A stretch of DNA of 64,000 nt, taken from contig NZ_CP094526.1 in assembly GCF_029910095.1 (NCBI RefSeq), positions 6,572,001-6,636,000 of the forward strand, read 5' to 3'. The DNA comes from Bradyrhizobium sp. ISRA464 (lineage in GTDB: Bacteria > Pseudomonadota > Alphaproteobacteria > Rhizobiales > Xanthobacteraceae). Numbering within the stretch: the first letter of the stretch is position 1; each line of letters starts with the position of its first letter. The position numbers and the translations under genes were made by a program. A model generated the notes under the pieces. It was not told the DNA's origin and ran no database searches. It saw only the letters and a list, made by a program, of their open reading frames with translations. This document shows, piece by piece, positions 57,380 through 64,000 of the stretch.

Positions 57380-58159
57380 TCAGGAGAACGATACGGACCG
57401 AGGCATCTCGTCCCAGACCTGGTCGCGGTAGATCCGTCCATTGGCCTTCTTTGAGCGGCGCCTGTTGTCCTTCCCCCACGTGCCCCATTGCTTGAAGAAG
57501 AACGCTGTATGATACGCTGCGCAGCGGTCGAAGATCTCATCGATCCACTCTTCGCGGATCGGCCGGGCCGACCTGCCGCTCTCGCCCCCGACGATAGCCC
57601 AATCGATTCCTCTCAAGTTCACCATGCCGACCGAACCGATCAGCGGTTCGAACGATATGAAGCGGATCGCTGCCGGAATGGATCTCAGATGATCGATACG
57701 GTTGACCACGTCCGCGTTTTCGACGCTGGTGCCGAGCCAGACGTTCGGTAACACCTTGCCGATCTTCGCTTCGATCAATTCACCCATGCGTTCGGGCCGC
57801 TTACTGAGAATCTGGTAGTGGTGATGTGGTGTGCGACCCATGACGTCCCAAACCCTTAGGATGAAGGCGTCGGAGACGCGCTCGTGGAATAGGTCCGACA
57901 TAGAGTTGACGAATATCTTGCGGGGCTTCCGCCAGCGCAGAGGAATCTCAAGCGCGTCCGGATCCTCTCGGACGACGCCGTTCCAAACAGTCCTCCTCCC
58001 GCTACGGCGCGTAAGCCCCTTGTATTTGGGGACGCCCATCGCCTGAAGTCGCTTCGCCATCTCCATGGCGTAGCAGTTGGTGCAGCCGGCACTGACGATC
58101 GAACATCCGGCTACAGGATTCCAGGTGGCATCGGTCCATTCGATCTGTGTCTCGGCCAT
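57380..58159 (-). CDS. Phage Gp37/Gp68-family three-Cys-motif protein (DUF5131)
   Basis: The 259-residue protein has the diagnostic start MAETQIEWTDATWNPVAGCS, a C-x6-C-x2-C cluster (CSIVSAGCTNCYAM), RKIFVNSMSDLFHE, YQILSKRPERM, NVWLGTSVEN, FISFEPLIG and WAIVGGESGRSARP, ending FFFKQWGTWG. The Cys cluster is suited to an Fe-S centre, and the family is considered radical-SAM-related. It is the usual partner of TcmP, encoded 182 bases downstream on the same strand. The role in phage or defence is not known. The ATG at 58157-58159 fits the family start. Confidence 0.88.
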   Translation of the reverse strand: MAETQIEWTDATWNPVAGCSIVSAGCTNCYAMEMAKRLQAMGVPKYKGLTRRSGRRTVWNGVVREDPDALEIPLRWRKPRKIFVNSMSDLFHERVSDAFILRVWDVMGRTPHHHYQILSKRPERMGELIEAKIGKVLPNVWLGTSVENADVVNRIDHLRSIPAAIRFISFEPLIGSVGMVNLRGIDWAIVGGESGRSARPIREEWIDEIFDRCAAYHTAFFFKQWGTWGKDNRRRSKKANGRIYRDQVWDEMPRSVSFS

Positions 58160-58747
58160 GACCGTCTCCGAATAATGCCGCATCCGTCGCAGCAAGCCGA
58201 AACCGGCTATAGCAAAGCATCGGTTAACACCCGGTTTGAGCCTTCCGACGCATCGAACGGTGACTGGAACATATCAGGAACGGGCCTACACGGCAACTCA
58301 AACGTCGACTCCGCCGTCACGGGCGTCTCGCTCAAATCGGCAGCGAGCGCGCGGGTCGCCCTCTCTCGCTTGACCGTGGCGCTTTCTTTCGAAGAACTTG
58401 CGCCGGTTCAATTCGCACCGCGGGGCCTCAGGAACAGACCATTTGGCTTTGGCTGACGATAGGGCTTCGGGTTCGCATAGTGGAGTAACGTGAAAAACAG
58501 CGACCGAATGTTACAGAAATTCGTATCGTTCGCGTAGAGGCGGGAGAGCGCCGACGTATCTGTCGGCCGCCACGCCAACCGATCCGGGTCAGCACTGAAA
58601 AGCCGCCTGGCGTTGGAGCACCACAAGTTCTCAGCCTTCCTGCATCGCAGCAGCGTGGCGACGGCTCCTGTCCTGGAAGACTCCCGCAACAGGCATGCGG
58701 TGATCGTTTAGGGCTCTTCCATTCAAGGTAGCAAGATCATCAATGCG
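58160..58747. other. Intergenic region between divergent gene groups
   Basis: About 590 bases. A minus-strand frame (58408-58689) has no recognisable family. Promoters for the Gp37/Gp68 gene and for the nuclease-like gene should lie here, but no clear elements were found. Confidence 0.4.
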
Positions 58748-59605
58748 TTGCTAGAAGAGGCCGTCCTGAAGCTCATCGGCGGCTCGGAGATCGTGATCGT
58801 TCACGTTGAACGGCGGCAACAAAAGCTTATGGATGACATTCAAAAGAGCTACCCCGGCGAGGCGAGAGCCGAAGGCCCCTGGTCGACGCTCGCCCTTGAG
58901 ACGATCGCCTGGAAGGCATGTGCTCCCAGGTCTGTGAAGAAGTCCTAAGGCCGCCCGTCCAAGTCTACAGAGAGGCGCAGGACGGGGGTCAAGATGCCGT
59001 CTTCCTGGTCGATGGACTCCACGGCGCTGTGGACGCGAGGGTGCAATGCAAACACGCGTCCGATCCGCACAGGCGGCTGAAGGAAAGCGACCTAACGGCA
59101 GAGCTCGAGGTCGTGACGGAGCTCGTGGCGAGGAAGCAGGCCGACACGTACTATCTGATGACAAGTATGGGGGTCGATGCGCCGATAGCGCTCAAAATTC
59201 GCGCGAGACTGCGAACTCTTGGGGTCCGAAAACCGCATGTGTTGGGCCGCGAATACTTGGTGCGAACGATCCGGGGCAGCGCCCGTCTACGCGCGCTCGT
59301 TCCACAGGTATACGGGTTGGGCGACCTGGCGGCGATTCTCGACCAACGATTAATCCAGCGGACTAGGATGCTCCTCGATCATTGGATTCCTAAGCTCAAG
59401 CTTTACGTCCCAACGTCCTCCCATCGAAAAGCGGTGGTTGCGGAGATGGTCGGAGACCCGCCTCACCGATGGCGCGGCCCCATCGTTGGATACGATCTTG
59501 AGGAACTTTCACCTTCGATCGCATCGCTCGACTTCGAATCCTTCAGCAGCAGAAACGAGTCTGTCCTCGGCAGCAAATCCTTTGGGACGTCGCTCAGGAC
59601 CGTAC
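58748..59605 (+). pseudogene. Restriction-endonuclease-like N-terminal domain of a large NTPase, truncated
   Basis: After a frameshift near 58930 the product reads CEEVLRPPVQVYREAQDGGQ, DGLHGAVDARVQCKHASDP, LVARKQADTYYLMTSMGVD, GREYLVRTIRGSARLRALVP and YGLGDLAAILDQRLIQR. The D-G-G-x-D and x-Q-C-K elements fit a PD-(D/E)xK (Mrr-like) nuclease, and the YGLGDL...LDQR segment is usual just before the P-loop of STAND-type defence NTPases. The NTPase part is absent; the frame is cut by an IS5-type relic at about 59610. Confidence 0.55.
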
Positions 59606-59609
59606 TAAG

Positions 59610-59880
59610 GCCTGTTTCCAGTCAACGGCTTGCGAGGAAGCTCGCGACGAGATTGAGAAGGCCGGCAAAGCTGGCATCGGTTTTTCGTGGCGAGTTGCGA
59701 TGCGCCGGAATGCCTTGAGGGAACAGAAGAAGTTCTCGACGAGATGGCGCCATTTGTACATTTCGGCGTCATGAGGGATGCGCCCGGCGCGGCCGGCCTT
59801 GGACAGGATGACCGCGGCGCGGCGTAACCCGCCAGGGCTGCCCTTTCGGGTAGTCTCCGGTCATGAATAAACATTCGTCG
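59610..59880 (-). pseudogene. IS5-family transposase C-terminal relic
   Basis: The minus strand encodes DAEMYKWRHLVENFFCSLKA, FRRIATRHEKTD and, after a frameshift, LLNLVASFLASR followed by a stop near 59620, the standard C-terminus of IS5-group transposases. The rest of the gene is missing. It marks the truncation of the nuclease-like gene. Confidence 0.7.
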
Positions 59881-60235
59881 ACCCTGAAAATTGCGCGCTC
59901 ACCCAATCGTCCTTGAAAAACCATCCCCTTGTGAATTTCCTTCACGATAGCCCACTTGGGACCGAAATCTCATCCCATATTGCGAAAAATAGTCTGCTAA
60001 ACCGATTCTCATGAAAAACATTCTCGGATAGCCCGCAAAATGTGCGTTCCTCCCCGAAAGAGGAGAATGGCGCTTACGCGCCTTTCTCCTCGCTATTTTC
60101 GGAAGGCTCGCGTAGGACCCGTCCGCCTGCGACCGGGAAAGATCGAGCTAGACGAGAAGACCCTTGCGGCGCGATGTTGAGGCGCGCCCTGTCGGGTTCT
60201 GGCGTTCACAGTCGGACCACTCGGCAGCCTACCGC
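59857..60235. repeat. Dispersed repeat, copy 2 (partner at 10031-10250)
   Basis: Blocks matching copy 1 are GGTCATGAATAAACATTC to about 59975, and 60152-60232 containing TTCACAGTCGGACCACT. The intervening segment includes GGCGCTTAC (60070-60078), the reverse complement of a typical IS66 terminal GTAAGCGCC, suggesting an IS66 end. Confidence 0.55.
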
Positions 60236-60294
60236 AGGGAAATCACTCCGCAGAAGCGCGGCGCCCACGTCGAAGACGCCGTGCTGGCGCGAAT

Positions 60295-60620
60295 GTAAGC
60301 GGCAAGGAGACTTCGCCTGGCGGATTGGGGAACGATTGGCTATCGGCTGCTGTGTTGCAAGCCGATGTGAGCTTCTCTGTCCGCCTAGTTCTGGAACTAG
60401 AACCTTCCATATGATCGAAGCGGTCGCCGGCCGTCTTCAGGGAGCGCCGCAGCAGCTTCGCCGACGCTGGTCGGACGAGTTCAAAGCGCAAGTTGTGACT
60501 GAGGCGCTGGAGCCAGATCCGAGCGTCTCGGCGATCGCCCATCGGATCGGCATTCACCCGTCGCGGCCGTTCGCCTGGCGCCGTGATACTCGGCCGAGCG
60601 GTAGCGCTGCCAGATGACTG
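60295..60620 (+). pseudogene. IS66-family relic with TnpA fragment
   Basis: GTAAGCGGCAAGG at 60295 resembles an IS66 left terminal repeat. From 60411 the frame reads MIEAVAGRLQGAPQQL, RRWSDEFKAQVVTEALEP, VSAIAHRIGIHPSRPFAWR, then degenerates (PSGSAAR, stop). It is closely related to the fragment at 6845-7060. TnpB and TnpC are absent. Confidence 0.7.
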
Positions 60621-60670
60621 CGCTGAAACGAAAGCCTGGCACGGGCGAACGGCCTCGAAGAGTATACACG

Positions 60671-60699
60671 AAAAAAGAGGCCGCCAAACAGGCGGCCTC
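60671..60699 (-). terminator. Intrinsic terminator of the small secreted-protein gene
   Basis: On the minus strand a perfect 9-bp stem GAGGCCGCC/GGCGGCCTC with a five-base loop is followed by six T. It lies 15 bases after the stop of the 60715-61059 gene. Confidence 0.9.
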
Positions 60700-60714
60700 C
60701 CAAGATAATCAAAC

Positions 60715-61059
60715 CTACCATCCGCAGTTTGGATTAGGCAGATTCGCAGGCGAAGGCGGATTGTAGATACTCGTCGCTGCGCCAAATACATACTTCGATG
60801 TCGCGCCGGCCGGCTCTTTCTCAGAAAAGCAGCCAACCTGTAGTACGGTTGCTCCAACTGCTTGGCCCATGTTGCGGCAATCGTCCAATCCCCAAGTGCT
60901 TGGTACTGGTGTGACTGTTCGCCAGACATTTGGGACGAAAGGCGCACATGTCTTCGTTGTCCCCGCCGGTGGCGGAGCGACAGCGGCCTGCTGCGCGGCC
61001 GCCACTCCGACCGATCCTAGCAATAACGCGGAAGCAATAGTCAGACGGACCAAATTCAT
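60715..61059 (-). CDS. Small secreted protein of unknown function
   Basis: The 114-residue protein has a clean signal peptide (MNLVRLTIASALLLGSVGVA, cleavage after AAA-Q) and a mature part of about 90 residues. The mature part contains four Cys (CAPFVPNVW, LDDCRNM, VGCFSEKEPAG, PNCGW), probably two disulfides. GGAG sits eight bases before the ATG at 61057-61059, and a strong intrinsic terminator follows. It is a complete, well-signalled monocistronic gene of a type common in rhizobia; its role is not known. Confidence 0.8.
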   Translation of the reverse strand: MNLVRLTIASALLLGSVGVAAAQQAAVAPPPAGTTKTCAPFVPNVWRTVTPVPSTWGLDDCRNMGQAVGATVLQVGCFSEKEPAGATSKYVFGAATSIYNPPSPANLPNPNCGW

Positions 61060-61269
61060 GATCAAATCTCCATCAGTATTTGCGCCCCACTTGGGAGCGG
61101 CACAACTCTAGCGGATAGGAACGTTATCGACAATCTAGCGATGCGTTTAATTCTGATGCCTCCACCACGGAGCAAACAACAAACGCCGGAATCCTCCGCT
61201 CGACCCGCGCGCCCGATCCGGGTTGCCTTAAAGCGATCATCGATCAAGGCTTCGTAACTGCGGCGTCGA

Positions 61270-61900
61270 TACGCGCGATGCGATTAGGCATGCTCGGGGT
61301 TGTCGTAATCGGCGCACTTTGCTACTTTGACGAACGCGATCGAATGCCGCGGCAGGCCGAATCCGTCGCCCGTGTATTGCCAAGGCCAGCACTTCGCGAA
61401 GCCGTCCGGCAGCGCGGCGTACGCGCCGTACTGGGCGAGCAGAGCCTATGTGAGCGAACCATAAGCGCGATCATCGGCATCGAGCTTGTCGATGTTCTCC
61501 TTGAGCTTGCCGCCCGAGTAGATCGCGCTCTTGCGGCCGAGGCGCTGCTCGACCAGGCGAAGGAGACGTCCTGCACGATCGACATGTCACCCTTCTCCTT
61601 CACGCTCTGCCGCTCGAAGTCGAGCACCACGTGGTCTCGTCCGGCTCCGCTTCCTTAAAGAAGCGGTCAACTTGCGCGATAACGACCTCGCCCGCGTCGA
61701 AATGGCACGATCCGTACAGAATAACCGCCTGCTTGATCTGCTGGCGGCGCAGTCGATTGGTTGGATCGCCGTAGCGGGCGCCCTCGCTAGCCTTGTGAAT
61801 CACGCCCCGGATACCGTTGCTGGCGAGTAGATCCAGTCGATTCCGCCGCTCGGCAGCGGCCGACATTATGGTGCGAGATATCGATCACGCGCGCGGTCAT
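61270..61900 (-). pseudogene. GH25 lysozyme-like pseudogene
   Basis: From the ATG at 61898-61900 the minus strand gives MTARVIDISHHNVG, then across frames LASNGIRGVIHKASEGARYG, HFDAGEVVIAQVDRFFKEAE, VLDFERQSVKEKGDMSIVQD, VEQRLGRKSAIYSGGKLKEN, an in-frame stop after YGSLT, and LPDGFAKCWPWQYTGDGFG. This is a near-complete GH25 lysozyme with at least three frameshifts and one stop codon. Part of it is duplicated at 47400-47660. Confidence 0.75.
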
Positions 61901-62270
61901 GGTCAGGACTTGTTCCGAGGTTGTGAGGTGGTTGCTGCCGCAGGCAGCAAAAAGCCGCCCGAAGGCCGCTTGTTCGCTCACGACGGGCGCAGCGCTGCTC
62001 GGTGAACTCACCCGCTGCGTCGGTTCAAAATCACACAACCGCACGCTACGTACAAACAATAATGCACTGGCGCGTCGCTCAACCTGCGTGTGGATAGTAT
62101 CCACACGCCGATCGTGCAGAGGCAGACCAGATTGCAAAGTCCGGTTCGCGCTACCGTTCCGGTGTACCTAGGAGCTTGCATCCTTACTAGCGGCGCTGCC
62201 GCATTGATTCCCTTCATGTTCGGACAGAAAAAGTTGTGTCGGAATTTCTATCCGGCTCCCGTTCGACTGG
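61901..62270. other. Intergenic region between GH25 relic and small membrane gene
   Basis: No gene is recognised in this stretch of about 370 bases. Confidence 0.35.
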
Positions 62271-62642
62271 GTGACGGCGGTTGCCAACGTATTGGGTTCT
62301 CTTTTCCTTTTGTTGGCGCTTCTGCCGCTAGCGGCTTTTACATCCGCCAAGGTCGCAACCAGGTTCACACCAGAGATCAATGTCAATGCGCCGCTATGGG
62401 GGTCTGTCGCAGTCTTTGGGGCGAAGACGGTATATTGCGCATGGAAGTTGGCTCAAGCCGGCGCCCTCAGCGCTCGCGCGCTCTGGGACACGGGCATTTG
62501 CTACGACCAGCGCACTTTGCGGCGAGGAGAGCTTTCTACCCTGCTCGGAAACAAGTATTTCGACTTCGCTTTTCGTGTCTGCCGATCATCAGAGCATAGG
62601 TATTGGACGGCGGACTTCGAGAGCGGCAACGAGGCTTGTTGA
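62271..62642 (+). CDS. Possible small membrane protein
   Basis: A 123-codon frame from GTG (62271) with one strong hydrophobic segment at the N-terminus (VLGSLFLLLALLPLAAF) and a soluble tail (LWGSVAVFGAKTVYCAWKLA, LGNKYFDFAFRVCRSS). Composition and third-position bias look coding. The frame is open for 22 codons upstream without an ATG, so the true start is uncertain. No family is recognised. Confidence 0.4.
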   Translation: MTAVANVLGSLFLLLALLPLAAFTSAKVATRFTPEINVNAPLWGSVAVFGAKTVYCAWKLAQAGALSARALWDTGICYDQRTLRRGELSTLLGNKYFDFAFRVCRSSEHRYWTADFESGNEAC

Positions 62643-62827
62643 TCCATAACCTCCAGCCGCGCCGCCCTCTCCAACTGCGCTGTGAGCAGCAACTGATCGC
62701 ATTCATTATCGATTGACCTTATCAAAACAGATCGATGGCACGGCATGGGACAGCGTATATGGGCTCGCCGACCATCGCCCATTAGTGCCGAACCATTCCT
62801 GCCAACGCTGCGAGGCTGTGCATTGTA

Positions 62828-63559
62828 TCAAGTACCGCTTGATGGAGCCGGCGAGGGTGATGGAGCAAAGCGCCGATCGAGTCGATCGTGACGCTCAACC
62901 TCGCGCCTCAGCTCCTCGCCGGTTATCCACACCAGCCAATCGTCGTCAACGATATCCTCTTCCACCAGCCGCAATATCGATCCGCCGGGTTCATGATGCG
63001 TGACCTCGTAGACACCTTTTTCCACTGTCCAGCGCGCGACAAGTCCGCATAGGAAGTCAGGAGCCCACATGGCAAATGATACGCCGCGCGCTATTCCTCC
63101 GATGATCTTAGCGATCCCCTGGCCCCTAAAGTCTCCGCGGATCCAAGTATCCCCATGGTACGCTATTTTCCCCGTCATCTTCTTCGCACTTGGCGCTGTG
63201 CAAGTACAACGGTCCTGAGGATGTGCCTGTATGGTCGGATCTGCGTAAAACGCTTTGAGGGACTGAAGATGTTCTGCAAAGTTGCTCTGCGAAAGATCAT
63301 ACAGCCGAGCGGCCTGTAGAACCGTGACCTCGTCCTTCTTATCGACACCCATAATCCAATACCCCTCGCCGGGCTTGATTGGCGAGCGATCGGGCCGAAA
63401 ATTGGGATAGGTCAGCCGCTTCGTGGGGGTGGCCCTTGTGATCGAGACGTACTCTTCAAAATCAAATCCGATCGAAAGCTTGATTTCTTTTTGGGCGGCG
63501 GCGGCGTCGTATACTTGCAGGAGGCGTGAGACGTGCAACGGATTGACAACGTTCTTCAT
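62828..63559 (-). CDS. GNAT-like hypothetical protein
   Basis: The 243-residue protein contains ARLYDLSQSNFAEHLQSLKA, KIAYHGDTWIRGDFRGQGIA (about 130-150) and SFAMWAPDFLCGLVARWTVE with VYEVTHHEPGG. The R-G-D-x-R-G-Q-G-I-A element resembles the acetyl-CoA pyrophosphate-binding loop of GNAT acetyltransferases, and the following helix fits motif A. Otherwise no family is evident. AGAGGA lies upstream of the ATG at 63557-63559. It is monocistronic and the substrate is unknown. Confidence 0.55.
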   Translation of the reverse strand: MKNVVNPLHVSRLLQVYDAAAAQKEIKLSIGFDFEEYVSITRATPTKRLTYPNFRPDRSPIKPGEGYWIMGVDKKDEVTVLQAARLYDLSQSNFAEHLQSLKAFYADPTIQAHPQDRCTCTAPSAKKMTGKIAYHGDTWIRGDFRGQGIAKIIGGIARGVSFAMWAPDFLCGLVARWTVEKGVYEVTHHEPGGSILRLVEEDIVDDDWLVWITGEELRREVERHDRLDRRFAPSPSPAPSSGT

Positions 63560-64000
63560 CGCTGCGCTTCATCCTCTCGTGAGAGCGGGGCCCCGACCTA
63601 TGTGGCGAGCTGCTAGCTGATCGTCATCACTGATGACCAATCAGGACAACTACCTCCTCTGGTAGGTCAGTTTGCAGTGGGCGTTTGAAGCGGTGATCGG
63701 CGCCTGTCAGCAGTTGACGGCTGCGGCGCGCTCTTGAGCGACAGCGGCCGATCGGACGATCCGCGCATTCGGGAGAGCTCAGCGCCAAGGGTATTGCTTC
63801 GGGCGCCCATGTCCTGCCAAGGCAGCAAGTCATTCGCAAGAGAACTCGTGCATCAACGAGCGTACCGTGATTGCAAGTAGGCTGTCGGATCTAGACAGCG
63901 ATCGGTTGGGCATCGCCGACCGGCTCTATTTTCCTTTGGCCGTGGCGCCAATCACCCGCGCCCGTGGCCTCGTCTGGATGGCAGCACGCTCAGGTCACTC
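63560..64000. other. Right edge without a recognisable gene
   Basis: No gene could be assigned. A plus-strand frame near 63850-64000 (ERTVIASRLSDLDSDRLGIA) runs off the window edge and could be the start of a gene, or chance. Confidence 0.35.

Noticed and set aside
63627..63839. Short minus-strand frame at the right edge
   Set aside because: No ribosome-binding site or family similarity; composition resembles a non-coding frame.

Overview
The window looks like a stretch of a GC-rich alphaproteobacterial chromosome or megaplasmid, most plausibly a Bradyrhizobium/Mesorhizobium-type (Hyphomicrobiales) genome. This is inferred from the gene repertoire, from the style of the IS relics (IS66, IS481, IS630, IS4 and IS5 groups) and from the high density of decayed genes typical of rhizobial symbiotic or genomic islands. 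No rRNA or tRNA gene was recognised.

Layout. 0-8.7 kb holds a Crp/Fnr regulator, an operon on the minus strand (class III aminotransferase, hydantoinase/oxoprolinase A, hydantoinase B), a perfect 18-bp palindrome upstream of it, an IS481 relic split by an IS66 fragment, and an RpiR regulator. 8.7-30.6 kb is mostly a graveyard: relics of an sce7725-family gene, a serine recombinase, an ABC ATPase, a class III aminotransferase, and IS4, IS66, IS630, tyrosine-recombinase and phosphotriesterase genes. Intact genes stand between them: an alpha/beta hydrolase, a TetR regulator, a MATE exporter, an orphan molybdopterin hydroxylase large subunit and a GMC oxidoreductase. 30.6-40.6 kb is metabolic: a PLP decarboxylase/lyase-like enzyme, then a minus-strand catabolic operon (acyl-CoA dehydrogenase, double RidA, two MaoC hot-dog subunits, thiolase, acyl-CoA ligase) divergent from an IclR regulator.

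41-59.7 kb is a dense accessory/defence-like island. It starts with a hipA-hipB pair preceded by two operator-like inverted repeats. A frameshifted secreted Cys-rich repeat protein, a secreted trypsin-like protease with a secreted GH25 lysozyme, and a QatB-like remnant follow. The core is a nucleotide- and nucleic-acid-themed module: two paralogous proteins with a dCTP-deaminase/dUTPase-like domain, a transmembrane segment and a coiled coil, each diverging from a small-gene/RlmJ-type methyltransferase arm; a short adenylosuccinate-synthetase homologue with Ser replacing the catalytic Asp (as in phage PurZ); a three-domain protein (RNase H-like exonuclease, DUF429, P-loop kinase); and a TcmP/Gp37-Gp68 three-Cys-motif pair. 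A truncated restriction-endonuclease-like gene cut by an IS5-type relic closes the island.

59.7-64 kb contains more repeats and IS66 relics, a small secreted protein with a clear intrinsic terminator, a decayed GH25 gene, a small membrane protein and a GNAT-like protein.

The most interesting candidate system is the 47.7-58.2 kb module. Its parts could sense or alter the (deoxy)nucleotide pool or process nucleic acid, but no function is demonstrated by sequence alone.
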